Positions 10,282 to 19,073 are shown, counted from the first letter of the stretch. The stretch is DNA of 64,000 nt from Xanthobacter dioxanivorans (GCF_016807805.1 NZ_CP063362.1:1-64000), one strand, 5' to 3'. Numbers and translations are program-made. Notes: generated from the sequence alone by a model not told the origin.

Positions 10282-11474
10282 TCACGGCCGCACGCCGAAG
10301 GGGTTTGCCGCCGGCATGGGATTGCCGAGCATCTGCCCGCCGAGGAGGTCGCCGATATTGTCCTGGTTCTGGGTGATGTGGTTGGCACCGACGAGGATGT
10401 CGCGCAGCTGGCGCTGCATGGGGTTGTCCAGCCAGACGCCGCGTGTCGATGTCTTCTTGAAGATCATATGCGCGGCCTCGAAGCATTCGCCGCCGGTGAA
10501 CTGGTTGGTGGCGAAATGGCGTACCCGCACGTCGAGGGGCACCAGCTCGCCGCGCTGGGCATAGCTCCAGGCCTCGTCGGTGTTGTGGAGGATGCGGGCG
10601 GCCGCGCCAAGGATCCTGGCGGAGGCCTCGCCCAGCCGGCCCTTGATGAAGGGATCGTTCACCGCCGCGCCCACGGCCTGGTTCAGGTTCTGCCGCGGCC
10701 GCATGTGCTCGACGTAGAGGTCTTCCATGCCGCGGGCCATGCCGACGATGACGGACGACACCGCCGCATAGAACACATAGAAGAACGGCATCTTGTAGAG
10801 GTTGTCCACGTGGCCGTGGGTGTCCTCGCCATAGGCGGCGATGACGTGGCTGCGGTAGGACGGCACGAACGCCTCCTTGACCACCAGCTTCTTGCTGCCG
10901 GTGCCGGCGAGACCCACCACGAACCAGTCGTCGACGATCTCGAAATCCGCCTTCTGCACCCAGAACGAGCGGAACACCTGCTCGCCATTCTCCACCAGGC
11001 GGCCGCCGAGGAAGGCGCCACCATCGGCATGGTCGCAGCCGCTGGAGGTGAGCCACTCGCCCTTGAGCACGTAGCCGCCCTCCACCGCCGTCACGGTCCC
11101 GAACGGGGCGTAGGAGGAGGAGACGAGACGGCTCGCGTCCTCGCTCCACAATTCGTCGCCGCAGCGCGGGTCCAGCAGGCCCACCTCGAACGGGTGCACG
11201 CCGAGCACCATGACGTTCCAGGCGCTCGACGGGCAGCCGCGGGCCAGCTCCATCAGCACCCGGTTGAGCACGTTGGGGCTCATCTCGTAGCCCCCCAGCG
11301 ACGCGGCTGGAGAATGCGGAAGAAGCCCGCATCCTGAAACGCCTGGATGGTGGCGGGCGGCACCATGCGGGCCTTCTCGACCGCATCGGCCTGCTCACGC
11401 AGCCAGGGAATCATGGCCTGCGCACGGGCGACGATCTCGGCCTCCGTGGGCGTGCATCTCGATCTGTCCAACAT
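10282..11474 (-). pseudogene. Flavin-dependent aromatic monooxygenase (HsaA-like), one frameshift
   Basis: The oxygenase component of a two-component flavin hydroxylase with the acyl-CoA-dehydrogenase fold (group D: HsaA, p-hydroxyphenylacetate hydroxylase C2). It would hydroxylate a phenol to a catechol using reduced flavin from the neighbouring reductase. The N-terminal 64 residues (to LQPRRWG) and the remaining 333 (from SPNVLNRVLMEL) are in different frames. One base is missing from a C6 run (plus strand) at about 11291-11296; with a seventh C the joint reads RRWGGYEMSPN and the protein is 397 residues, the normal size. The substrate and flavin region is in the segment SGCDHADGGAFLGG. The indel lies in a homopolymer, so an active gene in the organism is likely. 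Confidence 0.85.
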
Positions 11475-11519
11475 CTTGATCTCTCCTGGCGTTCCTCGCT
11501 GGGCTTCGCGTGCACGCTG

Positions 11520-12461
11520 TCAGCGTGGCTCGGCGCTCATGACGCCGTAGCCGGCGATCCATTCGTTGATGGGCCGGTAGTAGTCGCGGCGGGCCCGGTA
11601 GCCGCCCTGCGCCGCCGCGAGCGCGGCGAACGCGGCCACCCAGGTGCGCACCTCGTGGGTGGAGCGGCCGGCTTCCTTCGAGATCTCCTCGATGCTGAAG
11701 TCGTCCACCGCGTCGAGGCGGCCGTCCAGCAGCAGGTCGATGAAGGCCCGGTCCCATTCGGCATTGAGCGGCGTCTGCGCGGAAAGGGCCGTGCCGTAGA
11801 TCTTGCCGGCGGCGATGGTGCGTTCCTGCCGCGCCGCGCGTGCTTCCGGGGTGGGATTGCGCCCGCAGATCAGGAATTCGCCGATGGCGTCTGAGGCCCC
11901 CTCCAGCAGCGGCACCGGGGGCTCGTGGGACAGCCCACCGGTTCCCACCACCAGGACCCGCTTGTCGAGGGTGGCGATGAAGCGTCCGACCACCTCCCCG
12001 AGCTGGCGGATCCGTCGGTAGGGCGCGAAGGGCGGGGCGGCGGAATTGATGATGATGGGGATCACCGGGTAGCGCGTCAGGCTACCGGTCAGCTCCTCCA
12101 GGGTCTGCGTGCAGCCGTGGTCGACCTGGAGGCGGTGGGACAAGGCGATGTCCACGTCGCGATCCAGGATGAAGCGCGCCAGATCGAGCGCCAGATCGCG
12201 CGCCACCGAAAGCGGGCCCGGCAGCGTCATGTAATCGCCGACCGATTCGGCCGCCGTTGCAATGACGAATGGCGGCATGAGGTCGTAAAACAGGCCGTTA
12301 TAGTGATCCGGCGCGAAGATCACGATCAGTTCGGGGTCGAACGCTTCCACGTCGGCGCGGGAGCGGGCCAGGACGGCGTCGACTTCGGCGATCACCTCCG
12401 GCGCGGGATCGTTGAGGCCGCGCAGGGGCGTGTGCGAGAGGCACTTGAGCTTGATGGTCAT
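11520..12461 (-). CDS. mhpB: 2,3-dihydroxyphenylpropionate 1,2-dioxygenase-like extradiol dioxygenase
   Basis: A class III (LigB-type) extradiol ring-cleavage dioxygenase of 313 residues, closest in layout to MhpB, which opens the catechol ring of 2,3-dihydroxyphenylpropionate next to a hydroxyl group. The N-terminal SHTPLRGLNDP carries an iron-ligand His, APDHYNGLFYDLMPPF a second His, and GTGGLSHEPPVP the C-terminal active-site His. It is the first gene of the operon, 45 bases before the monooxygenase gene. MhpB itself, rather than the related CarBb or LigB groups, is favoured by the length, motifs and the MhpC-D-F-E neighbours. Confidence 0.92.
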   Translation of the reverse strand: MTIKLKCLSHTPLRGLNDPAPEVIAEVDAVLARSRADVEAFDPELIVIFAPDHYNGLFYDLMPPFVIATAAESVGDYMTLPGPLSVARDLALDLARFILDRDVDIALSHRLQVDHGCTQTLEELTGSLTRYPVIPIIINSAAPPFAPYRRIRQLGEVVGRFIATLDKRVLVVGTGGLSHEPPVPLLEGASDAIGEFLICGRNPTPEARAARQERTIAAGKIYGTALSAQTPLNAEWDRAFIDLLLDGRLDAVDDFSIEEISKEAGRSTHEVRTWVAAFAALAAAQGGYRARRDYYRPINEWIAGYGVMSAEPR

Positions 12462-12797
12462 GCTGGCTCCCTCGACCGTGGAAGCTGCGGGCCATCGACG
12501 GCGCGTGGCTCGCTCCTCCCTTCCCGGTCGCGTTTTTCATTCTGATCGCGTGCACTGTAGGAGCGGCGGCGCGGCAGAAGGAATATCAAAGCGCCCGGAT
12601 GTGCACTTGGTGCACACGCTTGATAATCAAAGCATTTTTCCGGACTGCGGGAGAAGGAGCACGGCTCCCGCCGACACGGGAATTCAGCGATCGCACGTGT
12701 TTCCGGCCGGTCCGGCGACCGGAGCCGGTGCCCCTGCCCGGTGCGGGCCGCCGCGATTTTTGCGGTATGCTGGCAAAAAAATCGGGAGCGAAACATC
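12462..12797. promoter_or_regulatory. Divergent promoter region, mhp operon and IclR gene
   Basis: The gap between the divergent mhpB and iclR starts holds three copies of the palindromic hexamer GTGCAC, at 12550-12555, 12601-12606 and 12610-12615; the last two are 3 bases apart. Next to them is TTGATAATCAA at 12620-12630. These are the best candidates for operators of the adjacent IclR regulator. An A+T-richer stretch (12617-12645) probably holds promoter elements. Confidence 0.55.
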
Positions 12798-13583
12798 ATG
12801 GCGGAAGCCAGCCGCTACAAGAGCGTCCGGGGGCTGAGCCGCGGGCTCGCTCTCCTCAACGTCCTCAACCGCATCGACGGAGGCGCCAGCGTGGCGCGCC
12901 TGGCGGAGCAGACGAAGCTGCACCGCACCACCGTGCAACGTCTTCTGGAAACCTTGCAGGCGGAAGGCTATGTCCGTCGCAGCGAGTCCGACGACAGGTA
13001 TTGCCTGAACCTTCGCGTGCGGGAACTCAGCGAAGGCTTTCGCGACGAGCACTGGATCTCCGCGCTCGCCTCCCCTTTGCTGGGACAGTTGCTGAAGGAG
13101 GTCGTCTGGCCGACGGACCTGTGCACCTTCGACGTCGACGCCATGGTGGTCCGCGAGACCACGCATCGCTTCAGCAAGCTGTCGTTTCATCGCTCCATGA
13201 TCGGCCGGCGCCTGCCGATGCTGCAAACCGCCAGCGGCGCGGCCTACCTGGCGTTCTGTCCGCAAGAGGAGCGCGAGAGCATCATCGAATTCCTGGCGCG
13301 GCAATCGAGAATGGATTGCCGGCTGGCCCGTGACCGGCCGGCGCTGGACGACCTCCTGGCGCGCGTCGTGCAGCGCGGCTATGGCGAGAACCACATGAAC
13401 TGGACCGACGAGCCGAAGATGGCCGGCATCGCGCTTCCCATCCGCGGCCGGCAAGGGCTTCTGGGCTGCCTCAGTCTCGTTTATGTCGCCTCGGCCATGA
13501 CCACGGGGACGGCAGCGTCCCGCCACCTGGAGTCCCTTCGCAGGGTTGTGCAGTTGATAGAATCAGGTTCGGAAAATATGTAG
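12798..13583 (+). CDS. mhpR: IclR-family transcriptional regulator of the mhp operon
   Basis: A 261-residue IclR-type regulator with an N-terminal winged helix-turn-helix (about 10-75; SVARLAEQTKLHRTTVQRLL) and a C-terminal GAF-like effector domain (about 85-255). It faces the meta-cleavage operon and resembles MhpR, the activator of E. coli hydroxyphenylpropionate genes, in size and in the motif WPTDLCTFD shared with aromatic-responsive IclR proteins. The ATG at 12798 follows GGGAGCG. An upstream in-frame GTG at 12741 would add 19 residues with no conserved sequence. It probably binds the palindromes in the 12.5-12.6 kb gap. The gene symbol is by analogy. Confidence 0.85.
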   Translation: MAEASRYKSVRGLSRGLALLNVLNRIDGGASVARLAEQTKLHRTTVQRLLETLQAEGYVRRSESDDRYCLNLRVRELSEGFRDEHWISALASPLLGQLLKEVVWPTDLCTFDVDAMVVRETTHRFSKLSFHRSMIGRRLPMLQTASGAAYLAFCPQEERESIIEFLARQSRMDCRLARDRPALDDLLARVVQRGYGENHMNWTDEPKMAGIALPIRGRQGLLGCLSLVYVASAMTTGTAASRHLESLRRVVQLIESGSENM

Positions 13584-14012
13584 GCTTTATCATTTCATGA
13601 GCATGATATTTATCTATTGTCATTATCATGTATTTATTATCGATATAAATTTTATATCTCGATCTTCTCAAGATGCTTGAGCGAACCGGACCCGGCCGGC
13701 CGCGCGATGATGCCGGCGCGCGGACTTGGTTTCGGGCACCGGGATCGACACCGTGCAGGCGAGCCGCCGCCCCGCCCCACCCCACCAGCCGCAGACCGCA
13801 CCCCATCGGCTGCAACCAACCTGCAACCCACCTGCGGATGCGCTCGCCGGGCGGTACGGAGCATCAGCGCGCCGGATCGTCGCGATGGGGATCGCCGCGT
13901 GGCATGCACGGTGCTTGCCTGTCCCGGAGGCTCGATCATCGGGAAGCCGCCGCCGGACGTGGCGCATTCCCGACAAACGGGCGTCTTCATTCGCGCAGGC
14001 GGAGGCTGTTGC
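13584..14012. other. Intergenic gap with A+T-rich island
   Basis: No gene is seen. The first 80 bases (about 13585-13665) are strikingly A+T-rich in this GC-rich sequence. They hold the perfect inverted repeat GATATAAA-T-TTTATATC at 13642-13658 and TCATG-AG-CATGA at 13595-13606. The rest is GC-rich. A weak sigma-54-like element, TGGCATG-N4-GTGC at 13900-13914, precedes the next gene by about 100 bases; its -12 box is imperfect. Confidence 0.5.
13642..13658. repeat. Perfect A+T-rich inverted repeat
   Basis: GATATAAA-T-TTTATATC, two perfect 8-base arms around one base, in the A+T-rich island downstream of the IclR gene. It could be a regulator site or part of a terminator; no long T-run follows directly. 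Confidence 0.6.
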
Positions 14013-14687
14013 ATGTCCATACACGCGATCCTGACCGACATTGAGGGCGTCGTGGGGCCACTGCGCTTCCTGGAGGAGACGTTGGCGCCCTACGCCCGCG
14101 AGCGCCTCGGCAGCTTCATCGTTGCGCATGCCGAGGATGAGGAGATCGAGGAGGCGCTCGAGGAGGCCGGCCGCCTCATGGGTGGGTTCTCGCTGCGGCC
14201 CGCGGAGGCCGAAGCGCTGCTGCTGCGGTGGATGAAGCAGGGCCGCAAGCCCACCCCCCTCAAGATCATACAGGGGCGGATCTGGCAGGAAGGATACCAG
14301 GCGGGCGCGTTCAAGGGCGAGATCTACCCCGACACCGAACCCAGCCTCGGCGCCTGGAAGGCCGCGGGGATCCGCCTCTTCACCTTTTCCTCCAGCTCGG
14401 AGCTGGCGCAGAAGCTCTGGCTCACCTCGGCCGACGCGGATGCAGCCGGGATGTTCGAAGGCTTCTTCGACACGCGCGTCGGGCAGAAGGTGGAAGAAGA
14501 GGCCTACAAGGCCATCGTCCAGCAGATCGGGCTGTCGCCGGCGGAGATCCTGGTACTGTCGGAAAACGAGGACGAACTGGACGCCGCCAAGGCTGCGGGG
14601 CTCGCCACCACCCGGATCGTCCGGGAGGGCGATGGTGGCGGCAGGCATCCGGTCGCCGCGGACTTCGCATCTCTGGCCCTCGCCTGA
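14013..14687 (+). CDS. MtnC-like HAD hydrolase (acireductone synthase family)
   Basis: A 224-residue HAD-superfamily protein resembling MtnC, which enolises and dephosphorylates 2,3-diketo-5-methylthiopentyl-1-phosphate in methionine salvage. Family features are LTDIEG (Asp nucleophile and Glu), PTPLKIIQGRIWQEGYQAG, FTFSSSSELAQKL, FFDTRVGQKVEEEAY and LSENEDELDAAKAAG. Two places differ from usual MtnC: the motif I sequence reads DIEGVVGP rather than DIEGTT, and the acidic motif reads SEN rather than SD. No other methionine-salvage gene is near. It may be a divergent paralogue with another phosphate substrate. The ATG at 14013 follows GGCGGAGG. The ferredoxin gene starts 32 bases after the stop. 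Confidence 0.75.
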   Translation: MSIHAILTDIEGVVGPLRFLEETLAPYARERLGSFIVAHAEDEEIEEALEEAGRLMGGFSLRPAEAEALLLRWMKQGRKPTPLKIIQGRIWQEGYQAGAFKGEIYPDTEPSLGAWKAAGIRLFTFSSSSELAQKLWLTSADADAAGMFEGFFDTRVGQKVEEEAYKAIVQQIGLSPAEILVLSENEDELDAAKAAGLATTRIVREGDGGGRHPVAADFASLALA

Positions 14688-14719
14688 CCCGGAAAGCCCA
14701 GCATCCTGAAGGCTGAGAC

Positions 14720-15049
14720 ATGGCACGCTTCACGGTAGAAACGCGGAACGGCGACCAGCTCGAAATCACGGGCCGGGACGGCACCACGCTCATGAAGGCC
14801 ATCCGCAAGGCGGGCGTGGAAGAGCTGGTCGCCCAGTGCGGCGGCGGGTGCGCCTGCGCGACCTGCCACGTCTACGTGACCCTTCCCGCGGGGACCTCCG
14901 GCCCGGATATCGGACCGGGCGAAAGCCGCATGCTGGCGACGAGCCGCTGTCGCAGCCTCACCTCCCGGCTGTCGTGCCAGGTCAAGCTGGATGCCGGCCT
15001 TGACGGGATGCACGTGGTGATCGCGCCGGAGGAGGCTGGCGATTTCTGA
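14720..15049 (+). CDS. 2Fe-2S ferredoxin (adrenodoxin/plant type)
   Basis: A 109-residue soluble electron carrier with the cluster-binding pattern C-x5-C-x2-C visible in QCGGGCACATCHVYV and the fourth Cys in SRLSCQVKLD. The length and the C-terminal DGMHVVIAPEE match ferredoxins that feed cytochrome P450 or Rieske oxygenases. It follows the MtnC-like gene by 32 bases and is probably cotranscribed, an unusual pair. No oxygenase is adjacent, so the partner is unknown; the Rieske system at 23-26 kb has its own ferredoxin. Confidence 0.9.
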   Translation: MARFTVETRNGDQLEITGRDGTTLMKAIRKAGVEELVAQCGGGCACATCHVYVTLPAGTSGPDIGPGESRMLATSRCRSLTSRLSCQVKLDAGLDGMHVVIAPEEAGDF

Positions 15050-15176
15050 TCCGGACCGCCGGGCGGCCGGCGCGGAGCGCGCGCGCCGCATCGCCCCTTC
15101 GGCCGATGCGGCCCGGATGGAGCCGACCTGAACCGAGCTGCCGAGGGGCGTCAAGCCGGCCGCCGCGGCGGATCGG

Positions 15177-15986
15177 CTACGGTTGCGCCGATGCCGGCGT
15201 GCTCAGGCTCCACATGGCATCGAACATGGAGGCTTGAAAGGCGGCGAACTCGGCGCTGTCGATGATCATCCCGAAACTCTCCCGGGCGGAGGAGATCAGG
15301 GCGACCTTGTTGCCGTAGACGAAGCAGGTCATGGCCAGCGTGTGCGCGCTCGGGGCGTAGCGCAGCTCGCGTCGCTGCTCCTGGCTCGATGGCCAGATCG
15401 GGACGACGTCGCGCTCCGCGGAACGGATGACGCGCAGCCAGATGCCCCGGCGCGCGCGCTCCGACAGGTAGCGCTCCATCTCCTCGAGCCCCGGCTCGGC
15501 CATCAGTTCCTTCATGGAGAGCGTGGCGCGCAGGACCGTGTCGCCGCCGGACAGCGTGTCCCACAGCGTGGTGCGGATGCCGTCCGGGCCGGGATGGAAG
15601 CGGACGTTCGGCTGCCCGCTCTCGTGATGGTACATGGAGCGCAGCACGGGCATGACATCCTCGAGCATCTGCCGGCGCGCCTCGATGCGCTCCAGCAGGA
15701 CGCCGGGATCCTGGGCCACCACGAAGCGCCGCTTGCCGTGGTCCACGAACCGGATGAGCCCCTCGGCCTCGAGCTTTGCCAGCGCGTCGTGCGCCGTGGT
15801 GCGCGCCAGCCCGGCCTTTGCGGCCACCTCCGTGACCGAGGCCCCGCCGAGGCCGACCGCCGTCAGATACAGCTTGTAGAGCGTCCCGGTGATGCCGATC
15901 CGGGCCAGCTTTTCTTCGATGTCCGTCGTCACTTTCAGGTCCCCGATGGGCGAAGCATGGCCGATCTCGTTCGCCGGGTCTATCAT
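15177..15986 (-). CDS. TrmB-like helix-turn-helix transcriptional regulator
   Basis: A 269-residue regulator with an N-terminal winged helix (about 25-90: ASVTEVAAKAGLARTTAHDA) of the TrmB/sugar-specific type and a C-terminal phospholipase-D-like sensor region (about 110-265), containing WDTLSGGDTVLRATLS. It is transcribed away from the ABC transporter-nitrilase operon and probably controls it. The intervening 210 bases carry inverted repeats (see next entries). The effector cannot be deduced. Confidence 0.75.
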   Translation of the reverse strand: MIDPANEIGHASPIGDLKVTTDIEEKLARIGITGTLYKLYLTAVGLGGASVTEVAAKAGLARTTAHDALAKLEAEGLIRFVDHGKRRFVVAQDPGVLLERIEARRQMLEDVMPVLRSMYHHESGQPNVRFHPGPDGIRTTLWDTLSGGDTVLRATLSMKELMAEPGLEEMERYLSERARRGIWLRVIRSAERDVVPIWPSSQEQRRELRYAPSAHTLAMTCFVYGNKVALISSARESFGMIIDSAEFAAFQASMFDAMWSLSTPASAQP

Positions 15987-16195
15987 CGGTTTTATCCGAC
16001 ACTATTCGTTGTGCAACGCACAAAAATTGAGCGAAGTGCGAGCAGAATGGCCGGATAAATCGGCAATTATGCCTGATCTATCGCCACTCTGGCACCCCTC
16101 ATCAATTGACGGATTTTCCCGACATAAATACGCTTGTCCACATGCCTGAATGCATGAACGAGCCCTCGGCGGGCGACGCGAAGGAGGATGTCCTG
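15987..16195. promoter_or_regulatory. Divergent control region with inverted repeats
   Basis: The gap between the TrmB-like regulator and the permease gene contains TTGTGC-N3-GCACAA at 16009-16023, flanked by a wider pair of arms, TTTATCCG at 15991-15998 and CGGATAAA at 16052-16059. Both arrangements could bind a dimeric regulator over the divergent promoters. Confidence 0.55.
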
Positions 16196-17041
16196 ATGGA
16201 AGCGAGAGCCGATGCGGGCGCCCTGGCTGCGGCGCCGGCCCAACGTAAGTCCGCAGCCAGGCCCCTGCCGCTGGCGCGGCTCCTCGCCAACGGGTCGGTT
16301 CGCGCGGGCCTCGGCCTCGCCGCCTTCTTCGCCTTCTGGCAAGCGGTGTCGGGGTTGGGCATCGTCGACGGCTTCCTGCTCCCCTCGCCCCTCGCCGTGG
16401 CGCAGGCGCTGTGGGACCTCGCGCTCGACGGCTCCCTCTGGATTCATCTCGGCGCCAGCCTCCAGCGCGTCGCCGTCGGCTTCCTTCTCGCCTGCATCGC
16501 CGGGCTGGCGCTCGGCCTCGTCTGCGGCTGGTGGCGGACGGTCTCCGACTTCGTGCGGCCCGTGGTCGAGGCGCTGCGGCCGATCCCGCCGCTGGCCTGG
16601 ATCCCGATCACCATCCTGTGGTTCGGGCTCGGCGACGCGGCCTCCTACTTCCTGGTGTTCCTGGGCGCCGTCTTTCCGGCCTTCGTGGCCACCTACACCG
16701 CCGTCCGCGGCCTCGACCGCAACCAGATGAACGCAGCCCTGTGCCTCGGTGCCAAGCCCTGGCAACTGTTCTGGGATGTGCTGATCCCGGCCTCGCTCCC
16801 CATCATCCTGCCGGGCCTCCGCATCGCCCTCGGCGTCGGCTGGATGTGCGTCGTCACGGCGGAGCTGATCGCCGCGCAGACGGGGCTCGGCTACCTGATC
16901 CAGCAGTCCCGCATGCTGTTCCAGATCAACAACGTGGTGGCCGGCATGGTCACCATCGGCCTGGTCGGCTTCGCCATGTCCGCCATCCTCGAGCGGATCG
17001 AGCGTCGCGTGAACGCCTGGGCGCCCTCCGAGCGCAACTGA
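16196..17041 (+). CDS. ABC transporter permease, NitT/TauT type
   Basis: An inner-membrane permease of 281 residues with about six hydrophobic helices and the BPD_transp_1 EAA-type loop (MNAALCLGAKPWQLFWDV). It belongs to the nitrate/sulfonate/taurine permease family. The ATG at 16196 is chosen because the strong AAGGAGG at 16181-16187 lies 8 bases before it; earlier in-frame ATGs at 16142 and 16154 lack such a site. It starts a five-gene operon with ATPase, binding protein, flavin-reductase-like protein and nitrilase. Uptake of a nitrile or another nitrogen-containing compound is inferred from the nitrilase. Confidence 0.9.
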   Translation: MEARADAGALAAAPAQRKSAARPLPLARLLANGSVRAGLGLAAFFAFWQAVSGLGIVDGFLLPSPLAVAQALWDLALDGSLWIHLGASLQRVAVGFLLACIAGLALGLVCGWWRTVSDFVRPVVEALRPIPPLAWIPITILWFGLGDAASYFLVFLGAVFPAFVATYTAVRGLDRNQMNAALCLGAKPWQLFWDVLIPASLPIILPGLRIALGVGWMCVVTAELIAAQTGLGYLIQQSRMLFQINNVVAGMVTIGLVGFAMSAILERIERRVNAWAPSERN

Positions 17042-17051
17042 GGAACGAGCC

Positions 17052-17894
17052 ATGGCCGCGACCGCCGCACGCATCTCCCCGTCCCTCCGGGCCCAGGCCC
17101 CCCAGACGACGCCGGACGACATCCAGATCGACATCCGCAATGTCGGCAAGGTCTACGGCACCAAGGCCTCGGACGATCCCGTCGTCGCGCTGGACGGCGT
17201 GAGCCTGCGCATCCGCCGCGGCGAGTTCATCTCGCTGCTCGGCCCCTCCGGCTGCGGAAAGTCGACCCTGCTCGGCATCATCGCCGGGTTCCAGGCGGCA
17301 TCGAGCGGGCAGATCCTCCAGGACGGCCGCCCGATCGCCAGGCCCGATGCCTCGCGCACGGTGGTGTTCCAGGACTATGCGCTGTTCGGCTGGATGACGG
17401 TGCAGCAGAACATCGAGTTCGGCCTCAAGGCGAAGGGCATGGCGAAGGCCGAGCGCGCCGAGATCGCCCGCGCGCTGATCGCCACCGTTCACCTCACCGG
17501 GTTCGAGGACAAGTATCCGCACCAGATGTCCGGCGGCATGAAGCAGCGCGCCGCCATCGCCCGCGCCCTCGCCCCCGATCCGGACATCCTGTTGATGGAC
17601 GAGCCGTTCGGCGCGCTCGACGCGCAGACCCGCGTGCTGCTGCAGGAGGAGATCGCGCGCATTTCCTCGGAGGCCGGCAAGACGGTGATCTTCGTCACCC
17701 ACGGCATCGACGAGGCCGTGTTCCTGGCGGACCGGGTGGTGGTGATGAGCCCCCGGCCGGGCCGGGTGCGCGAGGAGGTTCTCGTGCCGCTTCCCAGGCC
17801 GCGCACGGCCGAGATGCGGTCCGACCCATGGTTCGTCTCCACGGTCAACGACCTGTGGGAGACGCTCAAGCCGGAATGGCAGAAAGGGGAATAA
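17052..17894 (+). CDS. ABC transporter ATP-binding protein, NitT/TauT type
   Basis: A 280-residue ATPase with Walker A GPSGCGKST, Q-loop VFQDYALFGWMTV, signature MSGGMKQRAAIARAL, Walker B ILLMDEPFGALD and switch His in FVTHGIDEAV. It is the SsuB/TauB/NrtD type that drives the adjacent permease. It lies 10 bases after the permease and 3 bases before the binding protein, so the three form one importer. The first 30 residues are a non-conserved leader. Confidence 0.93.
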   Translation: MAATAARISPSLRAQAPQTTPDDIQIDIRNVGKVYGTKASDDPVVALDGVSLRIRRGEFISLLGPSGCGKSTLLGIIAGFQAASSGQILQDGRPIARPDASRTVVFQDYALFGWMTVQQNIEFGLKAKGMAKAERAEIARALIATVHLTGFEDKYPHQMSGGMKQRAAIARALAPDPDILLMDEPFGALDAQTRVLLQEEIARISSEAGKTVIFVTHGIDEAVFLADRVVVMSPRPGRVREEVLVPLPRPRTAEMRSDPWFVSTVNDLWETLKPEWQKGE

Positions 17895-17897
17895 TCC

Positions 17898-18953
17898 GTG
17901 ACCTCAGGTATCTCGCGCCGCCGCTTCGGCCAGCTCGCCGCTGGCCTCGCCGCCTCCCTCCCGCTCGCGACGCCCTCGATCCTGCGCGCCCAGGAGGGCG
18001 ACGTGGTCCGGATGTGCTGGTTCAACACGACCACCGTGTCGGCCCAGATCGCACATGTCCTGATGCGGACCGACATCGCCGCCCGCAACGGGCTCAAGAT
18101 GGAGATGATCCAGCTCGCCGCCTCCCCCGCCATCACCGAGGCGCTGGTCTCCGGCGCCGGTGACGTGGGCACCCTCTCCGACTTCGCGGCGGTGACCACC
18201 ATGGCCATCGGCGCGCCGGTGACCACCGTCTCCTCGCAGGCGCTCTTCCGCTCGGCGGTGCTGACGACGAAGAAGTCCGGCATCACCAAGATCGAGGACC
18301 TCAAGGGCAAGCAGGTCTACGGGACGTTCGGCATCACCGCATTCCAGAACGCGCAGGAAGCCGTGCTGAAGGCCGGGCTCGTGCCGGGCAAGGACGTCAC
18401 CTTCGTCAATGTCGGCCCGGCGGAGCTCGCCGACGCGGTGGGCGCCCAGCGGATCGACGCCTTCTTCACCTACGACCCGTTCGTCAGCTATTTCGAGAGC
18501 ACCGGCCATGCGCAGGTCGTCTCGCAGAACCTCACGCCGGTCATCGTGCTTTCGGCCAACAACCGCTTCCTCCAGCAGAAGCCGCAGGTGCTGAAGCGCC
18601 TGCTGCTGGCCAATTCGCAAGCCCTGTTCTTCGCCGCGCAGAACAACGAGCTGGTCAATGGCTGGTTCCGCTCGCTGGAGCCGGCCAAGAACATCCCCGA
18701 GGCGGTGCTCCAGAAGGCGTCGAGCTACGACCCGGCCTGGAGCGCCAAGTCCTTCACCGACATCAAGGCGACGCTCTCGCCGGCGCAGATCGCCAAGATG
18801 GAGACGCTGGCGAAGTGGGGCGTGGAGGCGAAGCTGCTGCCGCGGGTGCCCGACGTGCCCAAGTTCGTCAACACGACGATCGCCGGTGAGGTCGACAAGG
18901 AGGCCGCGGCCAGCGGCTTCGACGTGAAAAGCGTGAAGATCATCCGCCCCTGA
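17898..18953 (+). CDS. ABC transporter substrate-binding protein, NitT/TauT type
   Basis: A periplasmic binding protein of 351 residues with a Tat-like signal (RRRFGQLAAGLAASLPLA; cleavage near residue 31), followed by the NMT1/THI5-like fold typical of nitrate, sulfonate and aromatic importers (AGLVPGKDVTFVNVGPAEL). The start is a GTG 3 bases after the ATPase stop. The Tat signal is common for this family. The ligand is unknown; the nitrilase in the operon suggests an organic nitrile or an amide-like compound. Confidence 0.88.
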   Translation: MTSGISRRRFGQLAAGLAASLPLATPSILRAQEGDVVRMCWFNTTTVSAQIAHVLMRTDIAARNGLKMEMIQLAASPAITEALVSGAGDVGTLSDFAAVTTMAIGAPVTTVSSQALFRSAVLTTKKSGITKIEDLKGKQVYGTFGITAFQNAQEAVLKAGLVPGKDVTFVNVGPAELADAVGAQRIDAFFTYDPFVSYFESTGHAQVVSQNLTPVIVLSANNRFLQQKPQVLKRLLLANSQALFFAAQNNELVNGWFRSLEPAKNIPEAVLQKASSYDPAWSAKSFTDIKATLSPAQIAKMETLAKWGVEAKLLPRVPDVPKFVNTTIAGEVDKEAAASGFDVKSVKIIRP

Positions 18954-19073
18954 GCCGGCTCGCCCATCTCCGATGCTCCCGATGGCGCGCCCGGGGCGTG
19001 CGGCGCGCCATCCCCACACCGCCCCACGTCGCCCCGCCCCGGCCCGCCGCGGGCGGGGCGCAGCAGGACAGAC

